Virus record (IMG/VR): IMGVR_UViG_3300042549_003104
Location: 1-35,615 of that record
Direction: 5' to 3' (one strand)
DNA: 35,615 bases
Origin: a virus
The translations under genes were made by a program, and so were the position numbers. Of this stretch, positions 1 to 7,386 are shown piece after piece. Position 1 is the stretch's first letter, and each line of letters begins with the position of its first letter. The notes beneath the pieces were generated by a model that did no database searches, was not told the DNA's origin, and saw only the letters and a list, made by a program, of their open reading frames with translations.

Positions 1-20
1 GTTCTAGCGTTGTATCGCTT

Positions 21-317
21 TCAACATTTTCGCCCCCTCCCGCCATGAGTTTTGCCGTTGTGGCAGGCTCTGCAAATGCTCTGCAGGTTCTGCCATTCTG
101 TCCGCTTCGGATCATTCAACCCCTCAAATGGAACGATGTGGTCAACGTCAATTGCTGCTGCGTTGCGACACACCTCACACACTGGATTTGCCTGTCGCTT
201 CGATAGGCTAATCCGTTCCCACTCACCACCATAGCCACGGCTCTGCTTTGACCCTCGGAACTGCTCACGTTCTTTGCGTCTCTGATTGCTTCTAAATGTC
301 TTCGGTGATGACGGCAT
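21..317 (-). CDS. HNH endonuclease, packaging-associated
   Basis: A 98-residue HNH nuclease. The N-terminal 40 residues are basic. A first zinc knuckle (Cys47, Cys50) is followed by Asp59-His60 of the HNH core, Asn77, and a second knuckle (Cys82, Cys85) with His86. In many HK97-type phages with cohesive ends a small HNH protein is encoded just before the small terminase and helps cut cos DNA. Here it is the last leftward gene, and joining the window ends puts it 59 bases ahead of the small terminase. Its ATG overlaps the upstream stop as TGATG. The family is clear; the packaging role is inferred from position. Confidence 0.88.
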   Translation of the reverse strand: MPSSPKTFRSNQRRKEREQFRGSKQSRGYGGEWERISLSKRQANPVCEVCRNAAAIDVDHIVPFEGLNDPKRTEWQNLQSICRACHNGKTHGGRGRKC

Positions 318-700
318 CAGACATCAACTCCATGCACCTCAACCAAACAATCAACCGCATCTGTCTTGCCAGTGCTCTTAACAAACTTGACTGTCACTGT
401 GCTGCATCCTGCACCAACAGAGCCACCTGACAGCGTAAACGATGCCCCTTTATTGGCAGCAATGACATATGTCGATGTCGTTGTGTTTCCCTGCTCATCC
501 CTGCTTGTTGTGGTGACTGTCGTTGCATTGGTCAAAACCGACGCAGACGCCGCCGTCATGTTCGCATCTGATGGCGTCACTGAGGTAATGCTGCTGACAG
601 TTTCACCAGTTCCAAGACGAGGAGCCAGATCGACATAATAGGTGTCGTTAGACTCAACGTGTTTGCAGATCACATTGATTGATTGCACACACTCAGCCAT
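317..700 (-). CDS. Hypothetical virion or decoration protein
   Basis: A 127-residue protein, rich in Thr, Ser and Val, with no motif I can name. The composition and predicted beta character resemble small phage fibre or Ig-like decoration proteins. I chose the ATG at 700 because GAGGG lies six bases upstream, whereas a longer reading needs a TTG at 715. It overlaps the preceding gene by eight bases and hands over to HNH with TGATG. It sits among likely virion-surface genes, so a structural role is reasonable but unproven. Confidence 0.6.
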   Translation of the reverse strand: MAECVQSINVICKHVESNDTYYVDLAPRLGTGETVSSITSVTPSDANMTAASASVLTNATTVTTTSRDEQGNTTTSTYVIAANKGASFTLSGGSVGAGCSTVTVKFVKSTGKTDAVDCLVEVHGVDV

Positions 701-911
701 TGTCAGCCCTCGCAATCCAAACTCTGTCTTGTGGCGTTGTTATACTCACCCGTTTTGCCGCTGATGCCACGAAATGCCTTGTCGCCGGCCGTGCTGTCCA
801 TCCGGCAACAGGATCCGTGGCAGTGGCCTCTCCCTCCCCAGCCAAACCCCACGGCCGAAACGCGAAGCTCTGAAACGCCCATCCTCGTTGTGCAAATCTG
901 CCAGTGCTCAT
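693..911 (-). CDS. Hypothetical small protein
   Basis: A 72-residue product with no recognised domain. It is rich in Arg, Ala and aromatic residues, and has no membrane segment or signal peptide. The case for coding is its fit in the gene chain: ATG at 911 overlaps the upstream stop as ATGA, and its stop lies inside the first codons of the next gene. It may be a small virion component like its neighbours. Confidence 0.5.
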   Translation of the reverse strand: MSTGRFAQRGWAFQSFAFRPWGLAGEGEATATDPVAGWTARPATRHFVASAAKRVSITTPQDRVWIARADNG

Positions 912-1402
912 GATTTCGTCAGCGTTGGCGCTGTCCTTGTTCCTGTGGAAGTTTGGCCAGCCATGTCCACGGTGAACGTCGAACCGAACACCGTTATTGC
1001 GTATGTCTCAGATGATGTCTGCGGGTCCGCACACGCACCGGCCAGAACTGCCAGCGTGTAGCCGGCAGCGTTCTCGATGTTCGTGATCTGCGTACCAACA
1101 GAGGAGTCCAGTACCGCTGCTCCGATTTCGGTCGATGACCAGACTTTTGCCAGATATCCGGATGTGCCGGCGATCGTCGCCGTGACATACAGCTCCAGAA
1201 AGTCGTCAATCGACCAGCCTGAGCCAGTTGTGAAAACAGCTTTGTAAAGGCCAGTTTGTGCAGTCGTGCTAACAGTCACAGAAACGCCACTTGCCGATCC
1301 ATTCCGCCACAGAACCGCCGTTGGTGTTGCATCTGCAGCAGTGCCCACGCCTGCAATAGTCGCAGCAAAAAGAATCGTGTATTCAAAATTCAGCTTAATC
1401 AT
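908..1402 (-). CDS. Hypothetical phage structural protein, beta-rich
   Basis: A 164-residue protein dominated by Thr, Ser, Ala, Val and Gly, with alternating beta-strand-like stretches. There is no signal peptide; the N-terminus (Met-Ile-Lys-Leu) leads directly into a beta-like segment. It sits between the LamG-like protein and two more small beta-rich products, and overlaps both neighbours as ATGA. The context suggests a tail-fibre or baseplate accessory component. I do not recognise the family. Confidence 0.6.
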   Translation of the reverse strand: MIKLNFEYTILFAATIAGVGTAADATPTAVLWRNGSASGVSVTVSTTAQTGLYKAVFTTGSGWSIDDFLELYVTATIAGTSGYLAKVWSSTEIGAAVLDSSVGTQITNIENAAGYTLAVLAGACADPQTSSETYAITVFGSTFTVDMAGQTSTGTRTAPTLTKS

Positions 1403-2178
1403 GTTCCGAGCACCCCGACTCCTGAAAGACCTGTGAAGCCTGATGTGCCGCTCGTCCCTCCGACTACCGGAGCAGCAGCCTTAAACGGATGCCCGACCGG
1501 CAATGAGGATGCTAAACCGTGACGATGCGCTAGGTAGCCTTCGATCACCACCGCATGACGATTGAGCCTCGCAACTGGCCCCCAAATCAATTCACTAAAA
1601 TCTGCATTAGCAAAGTGCGATGTGCCCGGCCTCGCACCAACAGTGTTCAGCGTCGTGCCCGTGCTTCCTGATGTGGTAACTGCCGTGAAAGTCCCATTTC
1701 GATACAGCGTTGTGCTGTTCGCCACGATCAGCTTGTTCAAATTGTTTCCCGCACCAGTTGCAACACTGAAAGTTGTTGAGTTTGTGAAATACACGCTGCC
1801 GTCTGAAAAATCGGTGTAAGGATATCCTCCGCCGACTCCTGAACCTGGAGCCAGCACAAACATCGCATTTCCGCTTGCCCGTTTTTGTACTACGCCGAAA
1901 AACACGTAATCTGTGGCAGTTAAAGACGCTGCCAACGTGAGCGAATCATTACTGCCGTCAAAACGAACGCCACCAGTCACGCGCAACGGACGAGACAGCA
2001 CTGTAGATTGCGTCGCATGATTCGCGTTTCCCGATTTATCCTGCCACCGTGCAATGGCCGCATTTAACGCTACCGCAGAACCACCGCTGACAGCGTCGAA
2101 CATCGTTCCCGCGTCGAGCCCATCGAGCCAAAGCAGCATGTCAGCAGATGTAAGTTCTGAGGGCGTCCAGTCCGTCAT
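1399..2178 (-). CDS. LamG/concanavalin-like domain protein, candidate fibre or receptor-binding protein
   Basis: 259 residues with the pattern of a laminin-G-3 type jellyroll: an early Leu-Trp-Leu-Asp segment, Trp-Gln-Asp-Lys-Ser-Gly-Asn at about 45-51, Gly-Gly-Val-Arg-Phe-Asp-Gly at about 69-75, and a late Glu-Gly-Tyr-Leu-Ala-His-Arg block (about 217-223) followed by His-Pro-Phe-Lys. That block recurs in Planctomycete LamG-like surface proteins as far as I recall. LamG domains commonly bind glycans. The last 30 residues are Gly/Ser/Thr-rich and look like a flexible tail. The ATG overlaps the upstream stop as TAATG. A receptor-binding or decoration role is inferred. Confidence 0.75.
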   Translation of the reverse strand: MTDWTPSELTSADMLLWLDGLDAGTMFDAVSGGSAVALNAAIARWQDKSGNANHATQSTVLSRPLRVTGGVRFDGSNDSLTLAASLTATDYVFFGVVQKRASGNAMFVLAPGSGVGGGYPYTDFSDGSVYFTNSTTFSVATGAGNNLNKLIVANSTTLYRNGTFTAVTTSGSTGTTLNTVGARPGTSHFANADFSELIWGPVARLNRHAVVIEGYLAHRHGLASSLPVGHPFKAAAPVVGGTSGTSGFTGLSGVGVLGT

Positions 2179-2735
2179 TACTCACCACCAATCACAGCAA
2201 GAATCTGCTCAATTGTTGTGATTGTGCCGTCATGGATGCCTTCAGCGACGACCGCAGAGCGTGCGGTCCAGATTGGCTGAATTTCGGCTTTTGCAAGGGC
2301 TGCCGTTCGCTGTGCTGCGAACTGCTGGACCGTCAAATCTTTGAAAGGCCGCCCACCATCCAGAGCGTAGAACGAATCCACCAACGCTGCAGCATCTGGG
2401 GCCGCTTGAGTCAGCCCCTGAATGATCTGCCAAACCAGTCCGGCCCACGTCGGAACCGTCGTCAGAAGATTTTGAGCACCATCCCCAAAGACAGCGGACC
2501 AAAACAGGCCAAGTTGCTGTTTGGTTTCCGATGGCGTTTGAGCCGATTCGAGAACAGTTTGAATTGATCCACCCATCGTGGTCGGAGACGTGCGGAACCA
2601 CAGCAGGTTTTCGCGGAGCCACACGCGAACAGCATCGACGGCAATGTTCGACACCGTCAGAGTCTTCAGAACAGCCACGATTTCCGCGTCAGTTCCGGCC
2701 AAATTTAACGACTGAGCTTTCTCGTAACCGTTCAT
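2178..2735 (-). CDS. Hypothetical protein, helical, fibre-cluster
   Basis: A 185-residue mainly helical protein rich in Ala, Leu, Gln and Thr, with no membrane segment and no motif I recognise. It is the first gene after a 46-base spacer that holds one copy of the intergenic palindromic repeat. It is preceded by a GGGGGA ribosome-binding sequence four bases from ATG. It heads the group of likely virion-surface genes that includes the LamG-like protein, so it may be a fibre base or attachment component. Confidence 0.6.
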   Translation of the reverse strand: MNGYEKAQSLNLAGTDAEIVAVLKTLTVSNIAVDAVRVWLRENLLWFRTSPTTMGGSIQTVLESAQTPSETKQQLGLFWSAVFGDGAQNLLTTVPTWAGLVWQIIQGLTQAAPDAAALVDSFYALDGGRPFKDLTVQQFAAQRTAALAKAEIQPIWTARSAVVAEGIHDGTITTIEQILAVIGGE

Positions 2736-2752
2736 AAATCCCCCAAAACCGT

Positions 2753-2775
2753 CAACAGCGGATCAACGATCCGAT
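2753..2775 (+). repeat. Intergenic palindromic repeat, copy A
   Basis: A copy of the CAACAGCGGAT...ATCCGAT motif between two leftward genes. It includes a perfect GGATC-AAC-GATCC stem. It lies in the opposite orientation to most copies between 6.4 and 8.4 kb. Confidence 0.6.
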
Positions 2776-2781
2776 CCTACT

Positions 2782-3444
2782 TTATTCTCGACCGCCAACC
2801 TGTTCCTGCATCGTCACTTTGACCGGCAGGTTCACGAGTCCCGTCCTCTGCAACAATTCCACGACATTGTTCAGGCCGAAAATTGACAGTGCGAACGCGA
2901 CAAACGTCGCCGCAATCTTTGGATGTCGCTGAACCATTCGAATCGTCCCGAGCACAAATCTATCCTCATCCGTTTGCGTCGTTACCGTCTTAATTTCCGT
3001 CGTCATTGCTTCCAGCCTCTTGGTGATCTCCCCATAGTTTTCCATCGCTTGCGTGAACGCTGCCGCCGTTCCATTTTTTAGAGGCTCCCAGGTACACAGG
3101 CAACATTCAATCGTGCCGCTGAGCGGATATCTCATAACTGTTAATTGACCCCACTCAGGCTTCGCACCTTTGGGGATGTATTGTTTTTTGACTGCATAAC
3201 TTGGATTGTAGGCATCAAGGTTTTTTGCCTCATCGACATCCGCTTGAAGGTTCTTATCCGGCACGCTGATCTGCATCCACGTCAACTGTCGCAACTCATT
3301 CAGCGTGTACTGCGACCACTCACAAAACGCTGCGTTAGCCCACAAGATTCGACCGTCTAAAGTGCTGACCAGCTTCATTGCAGGGCAGTGCTTCACCCAT
3401 GTTCTAAGTTGCTCCTCTTTCGCTTCGTCGATCCACATTCGCAC
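2782..3444 (-). CDS. PAS-domain protein with C-terminal membrane segment
   Basis: A 220-residue protein. Residues 20-120 fit a PAS fold: a Leu-Asp-Gly-Arg-Ile-Leu turn near 29-34, Ala-Asn-Ala-Ala-Phe at 36-40, Tyr46 with Thr-Leu-Asn-Glu-Leu, and a closing beta block with Cys114, Cys115 and Cys117. A charged coiled-coil-like stretch (125-160) leads to a hydrophobic segment at about 177-198 and a short tail. There is no kinase, cyclase or GGDEF output domain. PAS domains sense ligands, redox state or light, or mediate dimerisation. It is last in a run beginning with holin and peptidase genes. GTG at 3444 is favoured by AGGA five bases upstream; ATG at 3438 is the alternative. A link to lysis timing is only inferred. 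Confidence 0.72.
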   Translation of the reverse strand: MRMWIDEAKEEQLRTWVKHCPAMKLVSTLDGRILWANAAFCEWSQYTLNELRQLTWMQISVPDKNLQADVDEAKNLDAYNPSYAVKKQYIPKGAKPEWGQLTVMRYPLSGTIECCLCTWEPLKNGTAAAFTQAMENYGEITKRLEAMTTEIKTVTTQTDEDRFVLGTIRMVQRHPKIAATFVAFALSIFGLNNVVELLQRTGLVNLPVKVTMQEQVGGRE

Positions 3445-3456
3445 CCGTTCCTGTTG

Positions 3457-3810
3457 TTAGTCTTGTTGTGTGTTTCGCTGTGATTCAATCCACCGCTGAG
3501 CCAGCTCCAGCAGCAATGGGAACGCCCAATTCCAAAGCAACCAGCCGAACAGCCCTGCCCCAATACCCGCCGTTCTGCACTGCTTTCGCCACAGATCAGC
3601 GAGCATCTCCCCCGGCAGCAACTTTGCCGCAGCTGGCCATGTGACAACCTGCTCTGTGATTTGGCTCCATTGATTTCTCTGCTTTCCCGTCAACGCCTTC
3701 CGTGACTTCCGGCCGGCAACGACAGGCGAAGCGACAGCCTCAGCGAGCGAGCGTAAAACCGCCGCTTCTTTCAGTGCTTCGCATCGCTCATCAAATGCCG
3801 CTGTCATCAT
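3457..3810 (-). CDS. Small membrane protein, lysis-region
   Basis: 117 residues: a soluble basic N-terminal part of about 80 residues, then one strong hydrophobic segment near residues 83-102 (rich in Gly, Leu and Trp) and a polar tail. It resembles a tail-anchored membrane protein. The ATG overlaps the upstream stop as TAATG, and the gene is followed within 12 bases by the PAS protein. By position it could be an accessory holin, antiholin or spanin-like factor. No family is recognised. Confidence 0.6.
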   Translation of the reverse strand: MMTAAFDERCEALKEAAVLRSLAEAVASPVVAGRKSRKALTGKQRNQWSQITEQVVTWPAAAKLLPGEMLADLWRKQCRTAGIGAGLFGWLLWNWAFPLLLELAQRWIESQRNTQQD

Positions 3811-4085
3811 TAGTACCTAAACGGGATGTCCTTTACGCTCAGGCTCAGTGTTCCCGTGCCATCATTTTGTGCCGTCACCTTTATCATGTCGGGATCAAAC
3901 GGCCCCGGAATATCAACCTCGACCGTCCCGTCTGTTACCGTCAAAACAGCCCTTTCCCCGTCATGCGTCAACTTCAAATTGACCGTCTCAGAAAACTCAA
4001 TTCGCTCGATCCGTCCGCTGATGACCGCCTGAATCGCTTCGCGGATGTTGAGGTGCCTTAGATCGATCGGCTTGATAAAACTCAT
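3810..4085 (-). CDS. Hypothetical small beta-rich protein
   Basis: 91 residues, rich in Thr, Val, Ile and charged residues, without a membrane segment. I chose the ATG at 4085 because it overlaps the lipoprotein stop as ATGA; a longer reading from 4139 would run back into that gene. The middle of the protein alternates like a beta-sandwich. No domain is recognised. It belongs to the lysis-region chain only by position. Confidence 0.55.
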   Translation of the reverse strand: MSFIKPIDLRHLNIREAIQAVISGRIERIEFSETVNLKLTHDGERAVLTVTDGTVEVDIPGPFDPDMIKVTAQNDGTGTLSLSVKDIPFRY

Positions 4086-4834
4086 CGACGTTTCCCAAAC
4101 AGGCCACGTCTTGGTGTTGGGCAAACGCCGCCAGGACAACTGGACCCGCGCGACACAAACTGTACTGGCTTCGATTTCATTGCGACTGGCTTTCCATCAT
4201 GCAGATCAGCGTGAATGTCGGCCATTTGCTGGTGAGTCATACCGTTCGTGTCGATGCCGTGGTCAGCCTTGAGATGTGCAGATGTTTCCAGAATTGTTGG
4301 ATTCCAATTTCCTTCGACGTTCCACCGCAACCGAGTGCCATCGGATGCAACACGAGAAGAAGAAGTCCCCGGCGTAGCGACTTTGAGAGGGGCTTGTTGG
4401 GTGTTCGCCTTTGCCGGGGACTCGAGGGCAGACTTGATCACCTCCTGACCTTTTGGGGTTTCGGAAACGACCTGAAGTGCATCAACTTTGGCTTTGATCG
4501 CAGCCAATGCGGTTGAGTTTGATTCGACGACCTTCAGGATCTCGTCTGACTTCGTCTCGACCGTTTTGGTCGATGTCAGCAGTGCAGACAGCTCAGCAGC
4601 ACGGGCGGAAACTTCGGGCGAAACAATTTCCGCTGGTGAGCCGCATCCGATCGCGAAGAACAGGCAAAAGCCAGCCAGCATCAGATCGCGAATGGTCGAT
4701 GGGATGTGACCAAGCGGCACTCCACGACCAAACCACCTTGCGACGTTCATGCAATCCCACGCTGACACGGTCCACGTTGCCACAATTTCCACGCCGCCGT
4801 GATTCGGAGCGTCATCTCTGATTGTATTCATCAC
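4082..4834 (-). CDS. Putative lipoprotein, lysis-region
   Basis: 250 residues if read from the GTG at 4834, which overlaps the peptidase stop (GTGA). A hydrophobic stretch (about 52-63) ends in Ala-Ile-Gly-Cys64, a plausible lipobox, so the mature protein may be lipid-anchored at Cys64. The in-frame ATG at 4681 would put this signal at the exact N-terminus and may be the true or a second start. Beyond it lie a helical, coiled-coil-like part (about 70-135), a soluble domain, and a basic tail with two Cys in a Cys-Pro-Gly-Gly-Val-Cys-Pro motif. A phage-encoded lipoprotein beside a holin recalls outer-membrane spanin subunits, but it is longer than usual. Confidence 0.6.
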   Translation of the reverse strand: MMNTIRDDAPNHGGVEIVATWTVSAWDCMNVARWFGRGVPLGHIPSTIRDLMLAGFCLFFAIGCGSPAEIVSPEVSARAAELSALLTSTKTVETKSDEILKVVESNSTALAAIKAKVDALQVVSETPKGQEVIKSALESPAKANTQQAPLKVATPGTSSSRVASDGTRLRWNVEGNWNPTILETSAHLKADHGIDTNGMTHQQMADIHADLHDGKPVAMKSKPVQFVSRGSSCPGGVCPTPRRGLFGKRR

Positions 4835-5709
4835 GCCACCCCCCTGCTGGGACTGAAATACCCGCCACCGCTGACAATTCGATTGTGATAACGCTCAACT
4901 GGCTTGTCTGGCATGATCAGATAGCCGCCGAATGGGCTCCATTGCTTGTTCTGGAGCTGTTCATAGGCTCGCTGGCTCATCAGATACGCTCCGTATCCGT
5001 GCGAGTTCCAGACAGTCAGATACCACTTTCCAGCGATCCGAATTGCTCCGATGATCTCTGTCGCATGACCGCCGCCTCCAGTCGGGGCTGAATCCATGCA
5101 CTTATATCCGCCCACGTCGGACACCTTAAACGGCCAGTATGTTCCGATGTGCCCAACGCCACCGGCAGCAAGGCTCAATAACAACTGGCTGAACTCTGGC
5201 AGTGCCCCTGACTCAGCGACGAATGTGTTTTGAATCTTCGCAGTCTTTGCCCGTGTCTCAAATCGGCCGACATCCCGCTCGTATGGCTCGTAAGCCCAGT
5301 CCGACTCCAATGGCAGCCCCGGAGCAATCGCAAGAGACTTGATTCCTTCAACGCGGAGAATCACACCTGATTCCATCGACGCGCCTGAGTCTCGGCCCAC
5401 GTTTGTGCGGCCCATAATTCGTTCAGATCCTTGATATCCGTACGTATCCGAGTATTGAACGATGGTTCCGTTGACCCACTGATGCTGAGCTTCTGCCCCG
5501 TTCGCCGTCGCGTTGCCTTCGCAGTCGCTACGCTTTTGATTTTGCTTTCGCATGATCGACATTAGCAGTTTAGTGCGTGTCTCCAATCGGTCTTCCCAGC
5601 CTGGAAGATTATCTTCGGCCATTGCTTTGACGCGAAACGTCGACAGAACCTCTCGGATGCCTTCCGGAGTCGATGGCAGCAGCCCGTAGAATTGCAGTGG
5701 CTCACTCAT
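4831..5709 (-). CDS. Papain-like cysteine peptidase, candidate lysis enzyme
   Basis: 292 residues with the order of a C1-type papain fold: Gln59 and Cys63 in a Ser-Asp-Cys-Glu-Gly-Asn block, His215 in Gly-Gly-Gly-Gly-His-Ala-Thr-Glu, and Asn235 in Trp-Asn-Ser-His-Gly-Tyr-Gly, where papain has Asn-Ser-Trp-Gly. No signal peptide is seen, so export would need a holin or another route. It lies two genes after the holin and overlaps both neighbours by four bases. AGAGGT stands about seven bases before ATG. Cleavage of a cell-wall or surface protein during lysis is a reasonable inference. A virion-associated or host-directed protease is the alternative. Confidence 0.7.
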   Translation of the reverse strand: MSEPLQFYGLLPSTPEGIREVLSTFRVKAMAEDNLPGWEDRLETRTKLLMSIMRKQNQKRSDCEGNATANGAEAQHQWVNGTIVQYSDTYGYQGSERIMGRTNVGRDSGASMESGVILRVEGIKSLAIAPGLPLESDWAYEPYERDVGRFETRAKTAKIQNTFVAESGALPEFSQLLLSLAAGGVGHIGTYWPFKVSDVGGYKCMDSAPTGGGGHATEIIGAIRIAGKWYLTVWNSHGYGAYLMSQRAYEQLQNKQWSPFGGYLIMPDKPVERYHNRIVSGGGYFSPSRGVA

Positions 5710-6164
5710 CGCACGTACCTCTCAATGTGGCTGGCTTCTTTTTCAGCCGTCCATTGCTCGCCGCCAAATGCTTTCGCCTCTTCGGTCAGCAACACAATCC
5801 ACGCCGCTTCAGCCTTTGGGATGAACCGCGATGACATCCAGGCGGCTGAATCTGCCTCACTCTTGATTTCCCCGGCGCGGAGTGCTTTGGCCCGCTCTCC
5901 TGATAGGCTGCGGAATTCTAATTCCTGCGTATCGAACACGACAGAAACTGAGTCCGCAGGCACTGGCTCCGGTCCAACCTCAATGCCACCCGCTGCATAA
6001 ACTCCAACCACAGCACCGCAAACAATCCACGCAACAGCCTTGGCCCCACCTACTAGCCAAGACCGCCACGCGATTGACTTCGATGTCGCGACAGCGATGG
6101 CAGGGGCTTTCTTGGCCGCTGGCTTTCGCTTCGATGGAGGTTTTGCGGGGGCTTTTTTGGCCAT
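5706..6164 (-). CDS. Membrane protein with Lys/Ala/Pro-rich cytoplasmic tail
   Basis: 152 residues. The first 25 are an alternating Lys-Ala-Pro tail like that of histone H1-type proteins. One membrane segment follows (about 36-58), then an acidic soluble domain of about 90 residues. The topology would put the basic tail inside and the domain outside, as in inner-membrane spanins, though the tail is unusual. The start at 6164 overlaps the holin stop as TGATG; the GTG just upstream at 6167 is equally possible. Confidence 0.62.
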   Translation of the reverse strand: MAKKAPAKPPSKRKPAAKKAPAIAVATSKSIAWRSWLVGGAKAVAWIVCGAVVGVYAAGGIEVGPEPVPADSVSVVFDTQELEFRSLSGERAKALRAGEIKSEADSAAWMSSRFIPKAEAAWIVLLTEEAKAFGGEQWTAEKEASHIERYVR

Positions 6165-6367
6165 CACTCACCACCGATCGGCAGGACCGTGATGATTCGC
6201 AGGGCGATGTTCAGCCCGCCGAGAACAGCGACGATTGCCGCCGCAGCTTTTGGGTTTTCCGCAACGATCTGCTGACCACCAAGCACGGTGAGAGTCGCGG
6301 TCGCAGCAGTGATTGCGTTAATCCAAATCGTTTTGGATTGCCACCAGCTCTTTGACTTTGCAGCCAC
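6164..6367 (-). CDS. Phage holin-like membrane protein
   Basis: 67 residues with an N-terminal Trp-Gln-Ser-Lys-Thr-Ile-Trp motif and two hydrophobic segments (about 16-33 and 42-61), the second ending near a Gly-Gly-Glu terminus. Small two-segment proteins with Ser-Lys-Thr-x-Trp near the start are common phage holins. They form membrane lesions that release or activate lysis enzymes. The GTG start has GGGGTGA four bases upstream. It is the first gene after a good promoter (6453-6480) and precedes the peptidase gene by one gene, which supports the call. Confidence 0.72.
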   Translation of the reverse strand: MAAKSKSWWQSKTIWINAITAATATLTVLGGQQIVAENPKAAAAIVAVLGGLNIALRIITVLPIGGE

Positions 6368-6452
6368 AGCTCACCCCACGACGCGATAAGTCCGCCACAT
6401 TTCTGAGGGCGGTCAGCAGTCGACAAAGTTTTCGAGCCAATTGGGTGCAATC
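6368..6452 (-). other. Lysis-operon leader with very short reading frames
   Basis: Between the predicted start of transcription and the holin, the leader holds a 13-codon frame starting ATG at 6455 and a 9-codon frame (Met-Trp-Arg-Thr-Tyr-Arg-Val-Val-Gly) whose stop lies four bases before the holin GTG. The second could couple holin translation to a leader peptide. Frames this short can arise by chance. Confidence 0.25.
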
Positions 6453-6480
6453 ATGTTACCAGGGTTCTGGCCGCTGTCAA
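6453..6480 (-). promoter_or_regulatory. Candidate sigma70-type promoter of the lysis block
   Basis: On the minus strand, a perfect TTGACA (6480-6475) and TAACAT (6458-6453) are separated by 16 bp in the 150-base gap upstream of the holin. The -10 box matches at four of six positions. Confidence 0.5.
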
Positions 6481-6491
6481 TCCCTTAGCGA

Positions 6492-6516
6492 CTATCGGAG
6501 TTCCGATCCTCTGTTC
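6492..6516 (-). repeat. Intergenic palindromic repeat, copy B
   Basis: On the minus strand it reads GAACAGAGGATC, then a short middle, then TCCGATAG. It contains the palindrome ATCGGA-GT-TCCGAT. It starts next to the TAA stop of the HAD-like gene. Confidence 0.65.
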
Positions 6517-6517
6517 A

Positions 6518-6805
6518 TTAGTGCCCCAGAGCACATTTCCGAGGATCGTCGTCGATCCAGACATCAACCTTGATTCCACGGGCCTTCATAAACTCGACTT
6601 TGCTGCCGAGGCCAGTGAAGTATGTGTGCAGGTCAATGCCGTGCATTCGCATCCATTCCGCCAGCGTGTCGCGATTTTCGTCCGTGTCTCTGCGGGCAGT
6701 GACACACACAACGTGATGGCCAATAGCCCGACAAGCGTCGACGAATCCACGCCATAGGGCTGCGTCGAGCGTTAGTGTTTCGTCAAAATCGATTGCAATT
6801 CTCAT
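6518..6805 (-). CDS. HAD-superfamily phosphatase-like protein
   Basis: 95 residues. The N-terminus carries the HAD nucleophile motif Asp-Phe-Asp-Glu-Thr (residues 6-10), motif II Cys-Val-Thr-Ala-Arg is near 34-38, and the acidic motif Trp-Ile-Asp-Asp-Asp-Pro is near the C-terminus. The protein has no cap domain and is short for the family. Small phage HAD proteins of this kind may remove phosphate from nucleotides or nucleic-acid ends; the substrate here is unknown. ATG at 6805 was chosen because GGGAG stands five bases upstream; GTG at 6811 is possible. It forms a single-gene cassette between two repeat copies. Confidence 0.82.
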   Translation of the reverse strand: MRIAIDFDETLTLDAALWRGFVDACRAIGHHVVCVTARRDTDENRDTLAEWMRMHGIDLHTYFTGLGSKVEFMKARGIKVDVWIDDDPRKCALGH

Positions 6806-6819
6806 CGCCACTCCCGCGC

Positions 6820-6837
6820 CTATCGGACGTGCTGTTC
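6820..6837 (-). repeat. Intergenic palindromic repeat, short copy C
   Basis: A shortened copy, minus strand GAACAGC...GTCCGATAG, lying between the stop of one small gene and the GGGAG site of the HAD-like gene. Confidence 0.55.
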
Positions 6838-6841
6838 GCGT

Positions 6842-7135
6842 TTACTTTTTTGCTTTTGCTGCTTGTTTGGCCCGATACCTTGCGTCTGACTCACGCCAAA
6901 ACGCGTCAACCTCTTCTCTTCTTTTTTGCTCTGCAGCCTCTTTTACGATCGCTGATTCGGTGTTTTTTATGACCCATTCCAGAGCGCCTATCAAATGGCC
7001 GAAATGCATCATTGCATCCTGCCACTGAATTCGCTCACTTAGCGAACTGCCAGCAGCCGCCAACGTTTCGGCATCGTCAGCCGATCTCTGCACTGTCGTC
7101 AGTAATTTTTGTATTGCTCCAACGTCGCGTTCCAT
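6842..7135 (-). CDS. Hypothetical helical protein
   Basis: 97 residues, predicted almost wholly helical, with a very charged C-terminal third rich in Lys, Arg, Glu and Ala. It has no membrane segment or known motif. AGGA lies eight bases before ATG. Repeat copies flank it on both sides, so it is one of the accessory single-gene cassettes. Confidence 0.6.
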   Translation of the reverse strand: MERDVGAIQKLLTTVQRSADDAETLAAAGSSLSERIQWQDAMMHFGHLIGALEWVIKNTESAIVKEAAEQKRREEVDAFWRESDARYRAKQAAKAKK

Positions 7136-7148
7136 GCTTTTCGTCCTG

Positions 7149-7173
7149 CTATCGGATTCCGGATCCGCTGTTC
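7149..7173 (-). repeat. Intergenic palindromic repeat, copy D
   Basis: The clearest copy. The minus strand reads GAACAGCGGATCCGGAATCC, then GATAG. It begins within the TGA stop of the upstream gene and ends beside the AGGA site of the next. Confidence 0.7.
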
Positions 7174-7366
7174 ATTTCGTCGGCAGCTTCCGGTACGTGC
7201 AAACCACTTTGAAACGTTTATGCTGATGGTATTCGGCTTTTTTGTCAGTCATCCATAGCCCCGGCATTTTCCCCATCCATCCTGAGCCGATGGTTTCGAT
7301 TCCAACGTCGCACATAGCCTCACCAGCACTTGCTGCCTTCACAAAATACACTTGCCGTTTTGACAT
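7172..7366 (-). CDS. Hypothetical small protein
   Basis: 64 residues, basic at both ends, with no recognisable domain. The sequence alternates in a way that suggests a small alpha/beta fold. ATG at 7366 has AGAGG seven bases upstream; the GTG at 7372 would leave no room for that site. Its TGA stop forms the first bases of repeat copy D. Confidence 0.55.
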   Translation of the reverse strand: MSKRQVYFVKAASAGEAMCDVGIETIGSGWMGKMPGLWMTDKKAEYHQHKRFKVVCTYRKLPTK

Positions 7367-7386
7367 CGTCACGCCTCTCGAAATGG

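Noticed and set aside
317-2735. Diversity-generating retroelement acting on the fibre genes
   Set aside because: No reverse transcriptase gene and no template/variable repeat pair could be seen.
6211-6450. A 79-codon minus-strand frame overlapping the holin gene
   Set aside because: It is read in another frame over the holin's two membrane segments and its sequence has no coding character; the holin has the better start.
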